IMG/VR virus record: IMGVR_UViG_3300028392_000342
Span: 1 to 20,551 of that record
Length of the DNA stretch: 20,551 nucleotides
Strand: one strand, 5' to 3'
DNA from: a virus
The translations under genes were made by a program, and so were the position numbers. The notes beneath the pieces are model-generated. The model searched no databases and was not told the origin of the DNA. It saw only the letters and a list, made by a program, of their open reading frames with translations. Below are positions 8,128 to 15,923 of the stretch, in pieces. Position 1 is the stretch's first letter. Each line of letters opens with the position of its first letter.

Positions 8128-8475
8128 ATGAGTCATTATGCAAAAGTAGAAAACGGTATCGTCACTCAAGTGATTGTTGCTGAAGAAGACTTCATTCAAA
8201 CAGGCGCTTTAGGCGACCCTGCTGGATGGATTCAAACCTCATATAACACACATGGTGGTCAACATCCAGAAAATAGACCATTGCGTAAGAACTACGCTGG
8301 CATTGGTATGACATATGATGCAGGTCGTGATGCTTTCATTCCTCCACAACCATATCCATCTTGGACATTGAGTGAAGAGACTTGTTTATGGTCTGCGCCA
8401 ACACCAATGCCTAATGATGAAAAGGTTTATCGCTGGGATGAACCAACGTTGGCATGGGTTGAAGTAACAAGTTAA
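8128..8475 (+). CDS. Conserved small phage protein, RKNYAGIGMTYD family (copy 2)
   Basis: This 115-residue paralog of the gene at 1695-2090 shares the core RKNYAGIGMTYDAGRDAFI, then PYPSWTLSEETCLW and the ending WVEVTS. It opens with MSHYAKVENGIVTQVIVAEE and includes GWIQTSYNTHGGQHPENRPL, a form I recall as widespread in T4-like cyanophages and relatives. Function is unknown. A strong Shine-Dalgarno (AAGGAG, 8117-8122) stands 5 nt before the ATG, unlike most genes here. It is the last gene before the terminator at 8501, so it closes the fibre cassette that its paralog opens. Copy 2 looks closer to the usual family form than copy 1, which has an extra stretch before the core. Confidence 0.87.
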   Translation: MSHYAKVENGIVTQVIVAEEDFIQTGALGDPAGWIQTSYNTHGGQHPENRPLRKNYAGIGMTYDAGRDAFIPPQPYPSWTLSEETCLWSAPTPMPNDEKVYRWDEPTLAWVEVTS

Positions 8476-8500
8476 GTTAAGTAGACTCACACTAAATTAG

Positions 8501-8524
8501 ACCACCCTTATGGGTGGTTTTTTT
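8501..8524 (+). terminator. Rho-independent terminator
   Basis: A perfect 7-bp stem (ACCACCC, loop TTAT, GGGTGGT) runs directly into seven T residues. It stands 25 nt after the stop of the previous gene and just before a new late promoter cluster. It is the only convincing intrinsic terminator I found in the window. Confidence 0.92.
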
Positions 8525-8545
8525 ATTGCCTTAACTTCCACTTTG

Positions 8546-8564
8546 ACTAAATAGACTATAAATA
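8546..8564 (+). promoter_or_regulatory. Late promoter boxes ACTAAATA and TATAAATA
   Basis: TATAAATA at 8557-8564 is an exact match to the T4 late -10 consensus. ACTAAATA at 8546-8553 is a second candidate 11 bp upstream. From the consensus box the transcript would start near 8570 and contain the AAGGAG at 8577. The position directly after a terminator supports a true start of a transcription unit. Confidence 0.82.
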
Positions 8565-8576
8565 AAAAATATTTTT

Positions 8577-8582
8577 AAGGAG
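8577..8582 (+). promoter_or_regulatory. Shine-Dalgarno AAGGAG that fixes an AUC start at 8590
   Basis: This is a strong ribosome binding site with no ATG, GTG or TTG at a usable distance. The codon at the normal spacing (7 nt) is ATC at 8590, in the frame of the following protein. Confidence 0.75.
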
Positions 8583-8589
8583 AATTAAA

Positions 8590-8922
8590 ATCGCTGCATT
8601 TTCCGAGCTGCTCATTGAACAGGGCGCAACTTTCTCCACCACAGTAAATGTAGTAGACACAGCAGGAGTTGCTGTTAATCTTTACGGATATTCTGCATCT
8701 TCTCAAATGCGTAAATCATTTTACGCTACATCAAGCACAATAATTACTTCCACCGTTACAGGCAATTCTAACGGTGAAATTACTCTTTCTATGACGGCAG
8801 CTAATACTGCTAATCTTTCGCCAGGAAGAATGGTTTTTGATTTGCTTATCACTTCACCAGCTTCCGTGAAAACAAGAGTTATTGAAGGAATTATTGTGAT
8901 ATCGCCAGGAGTTACACAGTAA
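8590..8922 (+). CDS. Small conserved virion protein with apparent AUC start
   Basis: The frame is open from 8566 to TAA 8920-8922. From ATC 8590 it encodes 110 residues. The first ATG in frame is at 8707 (codon 40), but coding similarity begins well before it. The upstream part reads AAFSELLIEQGATFSTTVNV, then DTAGVAVNLYGYSASSQMRK, as I recall from homologs in T4-like marine phages, which open with MA[AS]FAE. The rest (ITLSMTAANTANLSPGRMVF; the ending IIVISPGVTQ) looks like a small beta-sandwich, of a type often near baseplate and fibre genes. No ATG, GTG or TTG occurs in frame between 8566 and 8707. ATT at 8584 is too close to the Shine-Dalgarno. Initiation at AUC, a start-codon mutation, or a sequence error are the options. 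The stop overlaps the next ATG. Confidence 0.75.
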   Translation: MAAFSELLIEQGATFSTTVNVVDTAGVAVNLYGYSASSQMRKSFYATSSTIITSTVTGNSNGEITLSMTAANTANLSPGRMVFDLLITSPASVKTRVIEGIIVISPGVTQ

Positions 8923-9137
8923 TGGCCATCACAGGAATAGTTAGACAGCAAACTCGTTCAGTAATCGCTGCCCAAAACTTTGCACCAAAACCAAATATAG
9001 CTATATCTGAAGTTTCAGGTGTGAATGTTGCAAGTGTTCAGAATGGTCAATCATTAGTATATAATTCCACATCCGGAAAATTTGAAGCTAATACGATTTC
9101 AGCTACAGTTACCTCACTTGATGGAGGTAGATTCTAA
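8922..9137 (+). CDS. Small phage protein with GGxF C-terminus
   Basis: This 71-residue protein is joined at both ends by one-base TAATG overlaps (8920-8924 and 9135-9139), so it is coupled to both neighbours. It opens with MAITGIVRQQTRSVIAAQNF. The middle carries VQNGQSLVYNSTSGKFEANT, a short motif frequent in phage fibre and structural proteins. It ends LDGGRF, one of four GGxF endings in this block. There is no membrane segment. The function is unknown; a linker or minor virion part of the adjoining fibre is a guess from context. It is not a fragment of either neighbour, since its motif structure is complete. Confidence 0.78.
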   Translation: MAITGIVRQQTRSVIAAQNFAPKPNIAISEVSGVNVASVQNGQSLVYNSTSGKFEANTISATVTSLDGGRF

Positions 9138-11683
9138 TGGCATATACACCAATAACACTAAAATATTCTACAGCAAATTCAACACCAACAACGTTGAATG
9201 TGGCCGAACCTGCGTATTCATATACAAGTAATACACTTTTTATTGGTACAGAAGGCAGTGATGGTTATCTTGCAATTGGCGGTCAATATTACATAGACCA
9301 ACAAGCACAAATATTTGCAAAAACAAATGCAGCTTTTACGGCTGCAAATTCTGGTTCAGGTGCTGCAGCCGCTGGGTCTTACGCAAACGCTGGATTTTCA
9401 ACTGCTAATTCAGCTGCAAGTTATGCTAATGCGGCTTTTGCAGCTGCAAATAATTCAACTGACCTTTGGGTAAGAACACAAGCAAACTCCGCATTTAATC
9501 AAGCTAATGCGGCCTTTATTCAAGCAAATACACCAAGTTATGTTGCTAACTCCGCAGCTACCTATGCGAACGGTGCATTTGCAACAGCTAATACAAAATT
9601 CAGTTCATCTGGTGGTACAATCTCAGGTGACACAAACATTACTGGTAACTTAACTGTTACTGGTACCACAACATACGCAAATACTGTTACAGTATTAATT
9701 GCTGATAATATTATTACAGTTAATGCCGCTATCAGTCAGTCAGCACAACCAACAGCAAACGCTGGTATTGAAGTTGACCGTGGCGCACAACCAAACGCAC
9801 AGTTTATTTGGGTTGAAACTGCTGGTAAGTGGTCTGCAAATAATGGCAATGGTTCATTCTATATTGGTTCAGAATCAGATGGTTCTTATGCTAATGCAGC
9901 TTTCTTACAAGCAAACACACCAAGTTATGTTTCTAACTCGGCATCTAGTTACGCAAATTCAGCCTTCATTCAAGCAAATGCGGCCTTTACTGCTGCTAAT
10001 AATGCAGGCGGTACAGTATCAGGTAATACAATAAATCTTGGTGCAAACACGGTAGGTCTTTTAGTAAGTAATGCAGTAACACTTACAACGACAACAAAAG
10101 TAACTGATGGTTTGGCATTAATTAATAATGTATTAGGTAAATTAGTTCCACCTGGCCCACCTGCTTTTCCATCTGGTAACAACATTACTATTGCTTCTAC
10201 ATCCTCTTATAGGATGGCCAACTTCACACAGACTGATAGAACATCAAGTAGTCGTAGTGTTGCAGCTGGTACAACAGTTACAAACGCAAAACGAGTTGCG
10301 TCATATGGACTAACATCTGTTGTTAACGACCAAGGTCCTGGCGATAGCGGCACATTAACATTATTTGTTAATAGTGCTAACGCAGTTGCTTATACATTTA
10401 CATCTTCAAGTGCCAACGGTACTTACACAAGTGGTAATCATTCTTTAGTTATCTCTGATAGTGTTGATTATGGTTCTAAGATTGTAGGAACTGCACAAGG
10501 ATTCTGGAGAAGTTTTGACTGTACCGCAAGTGGTACAGTTTCAAATGGTTGGAATGAATTATACATTTCTCATAGTGGCGCATCTTCTACTAACACTCCA
10601 TTCTGGTACTATGATGATAGTGCGCCAGGTGCTGTTGTAATTAATAATGGTAGTTTGACTGCCAACTCTGTCGCATATTCTAATTCATCAACAGTTCCAC
10701 ATTACACAAGTGCCACACTATTTAACCTTGGATTTAATATCTCTAAGTTGAGTGGCGATATGTATCCAACAAGTGATACATTTGTTTCATCTGCTGCTGG
10801 TGGTGCATTAGGTGCTAACGGTGGAGTAACATATGCACAAGCAGGTATCACAACACCACTTGCAAGAAATCTTTATGTTTCAAGTGGTCAAGCAACAGTT
10901 AATTTAACATCAGCAGTTATTGCTGGCTTTGGTAGTAGTTCTACAGGTGTTTCAGTAACGGGTCAAAATAGTTACACAGCAGGTTCACTTACAGTTAACC
11001 CATCAGGTACAATTCTCTATAAAACAGGCAATACAAGTTCTAATACTGTAATTGGTGGAGAAGATAATTTATTTTTTGGTTCTACAGTTGGTACAGGTTC
11101 AACAGCGGCGTATCGTATCGTCAATCCAGGTTCTACTGATACACCTGCATATGCAAATGGTGCATCAGCGTTTGATTCAACGAATGGAACACTCCAAACA
11201 TATGATGCTACAGTAGTTGCTAGTACATTAAAACATGACCAAACAAATTATGCTTCAGGTTATTTACCTGTTGGTCCAAATTTAAGTTCAGGTAGAACTG
11301 GCCCACAATACTTTACATTCAAATTTGTTAGAACATCTTTGTCTAAATTTGATATTCAATTTACAGGTAACACTGCTGGTGTTTGGGTTGCAGCACCAGG
11401 AACTGTAATTGATTCAACTTCTTCCTTGAATGGCTGGTTGTCTATGACCAGTGCGTATTCAGGCTCTGGAATTCCTGGTGTTAATTCACCAGGAAATGGT
11501 AGCAACGGTTGTGCTTTAGGCGGAATTATTACTGCAAACACTTCAGTTACAACACATAGAAAGACTTGTACATTTGGTACAGTATCAACATCTAATTCTA
11601 CTGGTAATGAAGTTTATGTGAGATTTAAATTGTTGGCTGGCCAAACTATTACTGCTCTTTCATTACAAACAGCGAATAATTAA
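9137..11683 (+). CDS. Large tail-fibre-like virion protein
   Basis: 848 residues. Residues 1-70 (ITLKYSTANSTPTTLNVAEP; AYSYTSNTLFIGTEG; YIDQQAQIFAKTNAAF) form a head domain shared with the 556-residue protein at 12313, of the Mtd_N-like kind. YANxxF repeats follow (five units, about 74-155 and 250-290), interrupted by a beta module starting GGTISGDTNITGNLTVTGTT (about 158). From about 335 the protein is a large beta-rich region with TAQGFWRSFDCTASGTVSNG, PHYTSATLFNLGFNISKLSG and the C-terminal block FKFVRTSLSKFDIQFTG, WVAAPGTVIDSTSSLNGW, GNGSNGCALGGIITANTSV and GNEVYVRFKLLAGQTITAL. I recall this C-terminal block from large structural proteins of T4-like marine phages. The likely role is a baseplate-proximal fibre. 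It contains no repeat of the polyglycine type. Confidence 0.86.
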   Translation: MAYTPITLKYSTANSTPTTLNVAEPAYSYTSNTLFIGTEGSDGYLAIGGQYYIDQQAQIFAKTNAAFTAANSGSGAAAAGSYANAGFSTANSAASYANAAFAAANNSTDLWVRTQANSAFNQANAAFIQANTPSYVANSAATYANGAFATANTKFSSSGGTISGDTNITGNLTVTGTTTYANTVTVLIADNIITVNAAISQSAQPTANAGIEVDRGAQPNAQFIWVETAGKWSANNGNGSFYIGSESDGSYANAAFLQANTPSYVSNSASSYANSAFIQANAAFTAANNAGGTVSGNTINLGANTVGLLVSNAVTLTTTTKVTDGLALINNVLGKLVPPGPPAFPSGNNITIASTSSYRMANFTQTDRTSSSRSVAAGTTVTNAKRVASYGLTSVVNDQGPGDSGTLTLFVNSANAVAYTFTSSSANGTYTSGNHSLVISDSVDYGSKIVGTAQGFWRSFDCTASGTVSNGWNELYISHSGASSTNTPFWYYDDSAPGAVVINNGSLTANSVAYSNSSTVPHYTSATLFNLGFNISKLSGDMYPTSDTFVSSAAGGALGANGGVTYAQAGITTPLARNLYVSSGQATVNLTSAVIAGFGSSSTGVSVTGQNSYTAGSLTVNPSGTILYKTGNTSSNTVIGGEDNLFFGSTVGTGSTAAYRIVNPGSTDTPAYANGASAFDSTNGTLQTYDATVVASTLKHDQTNYASGYLPVGPNLSSGRTGPQYFTFKFVRTSLSKFDIQFTGNTAGVWVAAPGTVIDSTSSLNGWLSMTSAYSGSGIPGVNSPGNGSNGCALGGIITANTSVTTHRKTCTFGTVSTSNSTGNEVYVRFKLLAGQTITALSLQTANN
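9340..9600 (+). repeat. YANxxF coding repeats, array 2
   Basis: Degenerate 42-bp units encode SYANAGFSTANSAA, SYANAAFAAANNS and TYANGAFATANT, mixed with shorter QANxAF units. A smaller group recurs at about 9885-10010 in the same gene. Confidence 0.75.
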
Positions 11684-11685
11684 AA

Positions 11686-12246
11686 ATGGCAATTTTAGAT
11701 TCCGCAAAAGTAGATTTATTATACAAGAAGCTTTTTGGTGTTGCTAAGACAGACACGGCTACAAACAAAGGTGCAAGTAACGAATCTATTGCTAGTCCTG
11801 CAATTAATCGTGGTGACAAAATTTGGACACAAGCATCAAGCATACCTTCAACAGCTGCAGCTGTTACTGGTATTGTTCAATCATATCAAACAACAACTGC
11901 GGTTCAATGTACAGCAGATAATACAACTACTGCCATTGGCGGTGTTTATCCAACTTGGAAAACTAATCTAACAGATTGGATTCCACCAGAGTTTGGTTCA
12001 ACATACTTTGTAGCAGTCTATTCTGACGCTTCAGGAGTATCAAATCCTGTATCAACTGGAACTCAAATGTTTGATTCTGGTATTGGTGGTGTTGGTGAAT
12101 GGTTTTTTGATTATCAATCTGGTGTATTAAACTTTATTGGTGGTACAATTCCAACCGCATTAACATCAGCTAAAGTAGTTTATATTACAGGCTACAGATA
12201 CATTGGTGAAATAGGATTACAGACAATTAAAGGTGGTAATTTCTAA
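11686..12246 (+). CDS. Conserved virion structural protein of T4-like marine phages
   Basis: This 186-residue protein starts 2 nt after the preceding stop. Residues 1-43 (MAILDSAKVDLLYKKLFGVA; TDTATNKGASNESIASP) and the later segments TNLTDWIPPEFGSTYFVAVY (about 95-114) and GEWFFDYQSGVLNFIGGTIP (about 137-156) match a conserved virion protein I recall from T4-like cyanophages. It ends QTIKGGNF, sharing the GGxF ending of nearby genes. No signal or membrane segment is seen. Its place between fibre genes suggests a small adaptor or a connector of fibre and baseplate, but I know no assigned function. Confidence 0.83.
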   Translation: MAILDSAKVDLLYKKLFGVAKTDTATNKGASNESIASPAINRGDKIWTQASSIPSTAAAVTGIVQSYQTTTAVQCTADNTTTAIGGVYPTWKTNLTDWIPPEFGSTYFVAVYSDASGVSNPVSTGTQMFDSGIGGVGEWFFDYQSGVLNFIGGTIPTALTSAKVVYITGYRYIGEIGLQTIKGGNF

Positions 12247-12257
12247 TTACCGCAAAA

Positions 12258-12265
12258 CATAAATA
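12258..12265 (+). promoter_or_regulatory. Late promoter -10 box, CATAAATA
   Basis: CATAAATA lies in a 66-nt gap, one of the longest here. The predicted transcript start near 12271 leaves a leader of about 42 nt containing AAGGA (12299-12303), at normal distance from ATG 12313. Confidence 0.7.
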
Positions 12266-12312
12266 GAACATAAAACGGATAGAAGCCTTATAACTTAAAA
12301 GGACATTATTAA

Positions 12313-13983
12313 ATGGCAAATACAGTAATTCAACTAAAGTGGTCTGATGCAACCTCAGCACCAACTAGTTTAAATGTCGGTGAGGCGGCATATTCAAATA
12401 CCTCAAATAAATTATTTATTGGTGATACTGCTGGTAATGTTCTTACTATTGGCGGTAAATTTTATGTAGACCAACAAGGTCAGATATTTACAAAAACTAA
12501 CGTAGCATTTGATGCCGCCAATAGTGCTGGTTCATATGCTAACGCAGCTTTCAATTACGCAAATACCAATTCAGCTGGTGCAGCTGCAGGTGCTTATGCT
12601 AATGCGGCCTTTAGTACAGCTAACTCAGCATCTACTTACGCCAACTCTGCGTTTCTATCTGCTAATACTCCATCTTATGTTGCTAATAGTGCAGCCAGTT
12701 ATGCCAATTCTGGTTTTGCCGTAGCCAACAGTTCTGCTTCTTATGCAAATAGTGGTTTCTCAACTGCTAACTCTGCTGGTTCATATGCTAACTCTGCGTT
12801 TAGTTTAGCAAACGGCCATAGTGCTATTGCTAACTCAGCAGCCGCTTACGCAAACTCTGGTTTTGCAGTTGCCAACTCAGCTGCAATTTATGCTAACTCT
12901 GCATATACTCGTGCTAATAATAGTATCAATGCAAATACTGGCGGTACAATTACTGCTGACTTGGTTATTACTGGCAACTTGACAGTTCAAGGTAATACAA
13001 CTTATGTTGATACACGAACAATTACAACAGGTGATTCATTAATCCATCTTGCCAATAATAATACGGCAGGTGATACAGTTGATATTGGTTTCTACGGAAC
13101 GTATAACTCAGGTGGTCAGAAATATACCGGTCTTGTAAGACAAGCTGGTGCAAACTATTTCTTGTTTAAAGATTTAACAAGTGACCCAACTGCAAACGTT
13201 CTTGCTCCTGGCTCCCTAACTGCTGCTAATACAGGCACATTGACCGCTAATTTAACTGCATATTCAGTTACAATTAATGGTCAAGACATTAATCAATTTG
13301 CAACAAATGCTTATACACAGGCAAATACTGCTGTAACTAATGCATCTGCGGCAAGTTCATATGCTAATTCGGCCTTTGGTGTTGCAAATACTGCTAGTTC
13401 AAGTGGAACTTCTGCTGGTGCATACGCTAACTCTGGATTTGCAGTAGCTAATAGTTCTGCTTCGTACGCTAACTCTGGTTTTGCAGTCGCTAATAGTGCA
13501 GCTGTATATGCAAATAGTGGTTTTGCAGTTGCCAATTCAGCTGCAATTTATGCTAACTCAGCATTTGCTGCTGCTAACAATACTGCTGGTGTAAATCTTA
13601 CACAAAATAATAGTATTAGTTCAGCTGCAAGTTATGCCAATTCTGCTTTCTCAACTGCTAACACCGATGTTACAGGTATTAGTATTACTGCTGCCGATTA
13701 TGGTACAGCATCTTCTGTTGCTGCTTTCCATATTGAAGCAAACGGTCGTATTAGTTCTGCAAACTCAACTGCGATTGCAATTGCGGCTTCTGCGATTACA
13801 TCTGGCACATTAGGTGTTCCAAGAGGTGGTACAGGAGCTGGTACATTTACTAATAACGGTGTTCTGTTAGGTCAAGGCACTAGTGCATTTAGTACCGCAT
13901 CATCGTCAACTGAAGGTCATGTGTTAACTATCAATGCTTCAGGTGTTCCAACCTTCTCATATATACAGGGTGGAACATTCTAA
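12313..13983 (+). CDS. Tail-fibre protein with YANSxF shaft and GGxF C-terminus
   Basis: 556 residues. The head (about 1-72: TVIQLKWSDATSAPTSLNVG; KLFIGDTAGNVLTIGGKFYV; QQGQIFTKTN) is paralogous to that of the 848-residue protein. Shaft 1 (about 73-205) and shaft 2 (about 345-450) hold some fourteen YANxxF/Y units. Between them lies a beta module (about 208-330: LVITGNLTVQGNTTYVDT; SLIHLANNNTAGDTVDIGFY; GLVRQAGANYFLFKDL) shared with the 683-residue protein. The C-terminus has VAAFHIEANGRISSANS, then TLGVPRGGTGAGTFTNNGVL and LTINASGVPTFSYIQGGTF, common phage fibre ending motifs. The role is inferred as a trimeric fibre attached near the baseplate. It has its own late promoter box and a recognisable Shine-Dalgarno. 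Confidence 0.87.
   Translation: MANTVIQLKWSDATSAPTSLNVGEAAYSNTSNKLFIGDTAGNVLTIGGKFYVDQQGQIFTKTNVAFDAANSAGSYANAAFNYANTNSAGAAAGAYANAAFSTANSASTYANSAFLSANTPSYVANSAASYANSGFAVANSSASYANSGFSTANSAGSYANSAFSLANGHSAIANSAAAYANSGFAVANSAAIYANSAYTRANNSINANTGGTITADLVITGNLTVQGNTTYVDTRTITTGDSLIHLANNNTAGDTVDIGFYGTYNSGGQKYTGLVRQAGANYFLFKDLTSDPTANVLAPGSLTAANTGTLTANLTAYSVTINGQDINQFATNAYTQANTAVTNASAASSYANSAFGVANTASSSGTSAGAYANSGFAVANSSASYANSGFAVANSAAVYANSGFAVANSAAIYANSAFAAANNTAGVNLTQNNSISSAASYANSAFSTANTDVTGISITAADYGTASSVAAFHIEANGRISSANSTAIAIAASAITSGTLGVPRGGTGAGTFTNNGVLLGQGTSAFSTASSSTEGHVLTINASGVPTFSYIQGGTF
12511..12918 (+). repeat. 42-bp tandem coding repeats (YANSxF), array 3
   Basis: About eight 14-residue units, e.g. 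YANSGFAVANSSAS, with mixed codons (GCTAAC, GCCAAT, GCAAAT for Ala-Asn). A second array of six units lies at 13355-13660 in the same gene. Confidence 0.85.
13355..13660 (+). repeat. 42-bp tandem coding repeats (YANSxF), array 4
   Basis: This array includes three nearly perfect consecutive 42-bp units (YANSGFAVANSxAx) around 13430-13545, the most regular stretch in the window. Confidence 0.85.
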
Positions 13984-13986
13984 ATA
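13979..13986 (+). promoter_or_regulatory. Possible late promoter box TCTAAATA overlapping a stop codon
   Basis: TCTAAATA includes the TAA stop (13981-13983) of the fibre gene. A transcript starting near 13992 would begin just before the AAGGA at 13994-13998 of the next gene. The motif overlaps coding sequence, so chance is possible. Confidence 0.45.
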
Positions 13987-14004
13987 TTATGAAAAGGAAT
14001 TGTT

Positions 14005-14511
14005 ATGAGTGTAGAATTTTCAAATGCGTATCAAGAGGTTTTGCTTGAGAACTTAGATGTAATACTCAAGCAGAACTTTATGATGCAAGCAAGATTAAAA
14101 TTGCTTGAAAAGGAAGCAAATCTTCGTGCAGAAATGCAGGCAAAAATTGATGAACTTACAGTACAACACCAAAATGCGATACAACAAGTTGAGCAAACAC
14201 AACATTATAGAACGCAAGCGGAAAGTAATGATGCAATAGTTCAAGAAAAAACTAGAATTCAATCTGCTTTAAATGATACCATGCAAGAGCTTGGTACCAC
14301 AAAAAAATCATTAGATTCAATTACGCAAGAATTGAGTTTAAAAAATAAAGAAGTAGAAGAAATGAAATCTCGTATTTCTGAATTGGAAAAATTAATTACT
14401 CTTGCACCCAAAGTTGTTAAAAAACTTACTGTAAAGACTGAAGATAAGCCTGTTGAAATTTCTGCTACTGAAACCGAAAAAGAAAAGGTTGAGGTCGGCG
14501 GTACATTTTAA
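14005..14511 (+). CDS. Coiled-coil protein with GGTF C-terminus
   Basis: This 168-residue protein opens MSVEFSNAYQEVLLENLDVI, a start I recall from a conserved T4-like marine phage protein of unknown function. From about 30 to 133 it is almost all charged or polar helix (ARLKLLEKEANLRAEMQAKI; LKNKEVEEMKSRISELEKLI) with heptad-like spacing, so a long coiled coil is inferred. A Lys/Glu/Thr-rich linker follows and it ends EVGGTF. AAGGA precedes the ATG by 6 nt. The stop overlaps the next ATG (14509-14513), tying it to the following fibre. A fibre-assembly scaffold or a rod-like virion part are both possible. It lacks the repeats of its neighbours. Confidence 0.82.
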   Translation: MSVEFSNAYQEVLLENLDVILKQNFMMQARLKLLEKEANLRAEMQAKIDELTVQHQNAIQQVEQTQHYRTQAESNDAIVQEKTRIQSALNDTMQELGTTKKSLDSITQELSLKNKEVEEMKSRISELEKLITLAPKVVKKLTVKTEDKPVEISATETEKEKVEVGGTF

Positions 14512-15923
14512 TGGCAAATACAGTAATACAACTTAAAAACTCCACCATCACTGGCAATGTTCCATCATCGCTGGCTAATGGTGAAATTTCCATCAACAGT
14601 CGTGATGGAAAGTTTTTCTATTCCACTCCGTCTGGCTCAGTCATCACCCATTATCCTTATTTGGGACCAGCAGGTCTCAATAAGGAAATTCAATTCAATG
14701 ATAGTGGAACTCTAGGTTCAAACTCAGGCTTAGCATTTGACAAATCAACCGGTTATTTAACTTCAACATTACTAAGAAGTAGTCAATCTGTTGGTGATGA
14801 AGGCGGCCAATTAGATTTAGCTACTGCCGCAACAAATAATACACTTGTTGGCGGTTTTGTTAACATTGATATCTTTCAAAATAAATTAAGAATTTTTGAA
14901 TCTGGTGGCACAAATCGTGGTGTTTATATTGATTTGGCCAATGGTGCTTCATCTGGAGTTGGAACAAACTTATTATCGCCATCATCATCTACTGATGGTT
15001 GGGCACGAAATCAAGCCAATGCGGCTTTTTTACAGGCCAATACTCCAAGTTACACGGCCAATTCTGCGGCTTCTTATGGTAACTCAGCGTTTGCTACTGC
15101 TAACTCTGCCGCTAGTTATGCAAACTCATCATTTTTAGCAGCTAATACTCCAAGTAATGTGGCCAATAGTGCCGCATCATATGCTAATTCCGCATTTGTA
15201 AAAGCAAACTCAGCCTTTATTGCTGCTAATGCGGCCTTCATTAGAGCAAACAACTCACTAGATGCTAATAACGGCGGTACTGTTAACGGCACAATTACTG
15301 CAAATTCGTTTATTACAACAGGCAGTTTTGGTAATATTCAAGGCGCAAACGCCATCTATGCAAATACTTTTATAGCCAACACAGGCGGCTATATTCAGTT
15401 TTCGGATGGGTCAAAACAATATACTGCAAACGCTGGTTCAGGTGGATCCGATACTTCTGCTGGTTCGTATGCTAACTCTGGATTTGCTGTTGCTAATAGT
15501 TCTGCTAGTTACGCTAATGCAGCTTTTGCTCAAGCAAATACTGGTTCTGGAGCTGCATCTGCTGGTTCATATGCTAACTCAGCATTTGGTAAAGCAAATT
15601 CTGCTTGCACTGCTGCTGCAACAGCTCAATCAACAGCATCTAGTGCCGCTGGAGCCGCTTCGGCCGCACAAGCTACCGCCGATGCAGCTTATAATACTAA
15701 TGATTTTGCTTTAATCTATACGCCAAATAATGCAACAACTATTACTGCATCTGCTAGAAGGGATACTTTTAATATTGTTGGAGAATCTGGCGTTGTTGCT
15801 TATGCAAATTCTTCAACAAAAACAATCACGGTTGCTGGTACTCCAGGCGCACAAGGATTAACGGTAGACTATGGATTTGTTGCGGATCCTTTATATTATG
15901 CCATTGATTACGGGACACTATAA
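14511..15923 (+). CDS. Tail-fibre protein with Mtd_N-like head and YANSxF repeats
   Basis: 470 residues. The head (about 1-50: TVIQLKNSTITGNVPSSLAN; GEISINSRDGKFFYSTPSGS) resembles the N-terminal domain of phage tropism proteins (Mtd_N-like) and is followed by KEIQFNDSGTLGSNSGLAFD, a motif frequent in phage fibres. A beta segment (about 95-160) precedes a repeat shaft from about 165 to 250 and again at 318-365. A short Ala-rich helix follows (ACTAAATAQSTASSAAGAAS), then a small C-terminal domain ending FVADPLYYAIDYGTL. The inferred role is another baseplate-proximal fibre. The last codons overlap the TATAAATA box used by the next gene. Its C-terminal part differs from the other repeat fibres, so the family shares shafts but not tips. 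Confidence 0.85.
   Translation: MANTVIQLKNSTITGNVPSSLANGEISINSRDGKFFYSTPSGSVITHYPYLGPAGLNKEIQFNDSGTLGSNSGLAFDKSTGYLTSTLLRSSQSVGDEGGQLDLATAATNNTLVGGFVNIDIFQNKLRIFESGGTNRGVYIDLANGASSGVGTNLLSPSSSTDGWARNQANAAFLQANTPSYTANSAASYGNSAFATANSAASYANSSFLAANTPSNVANSAASYANSAFVKANSAFIAANAAFIRANNSLDANNGGTVNGTITANSFITTGSFGNIQGANAIYANTFIANTGGYIQFSDGSKQYTANAGSGGSDTSAGSYANSGFAVANSSASYANAAFAQANTGSGAASAGSYANSAFGKANSACTAAATAQSTASSAAGAASAAQATADAAYNTNDFALIYTPNNATTITASARRDTFNIVGESGVVAYANSSTKTITVAGTPGAQGLTVDYGFVADPLYYAIDYGTL
15010..15255 (+). repeat. YANSxF coding repeats, array 5
   Basis: Repeat units alternate SYANSxF with longer LxANTPSYxANSAA units. One unit has Gly for Ala (SYGNSAF). A smaller group lies at 15463-15605. 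Confidence 0.75.

Noticed and set aside
8707-8922. A 71-residue protein starting at ATG 8707
   Set aside because: It would leave 39 upstream codons with coding character and a strong Shine-Dalgarno unused; the AUC start at 8590 explains more.
12247-12312. Small RNA gene or terminator in the 66-nt gap
   Set aside because: I saw no stable hairpin with a T-tract; the gap is explained by the late box and Shine-Dalgarno.
12511-13660. Regular repeats that could suggest a CRISPR array
   Set aside because: The period is 42 bp without unique spacers, copies vary at wobble positions, and the frame is open throughout.
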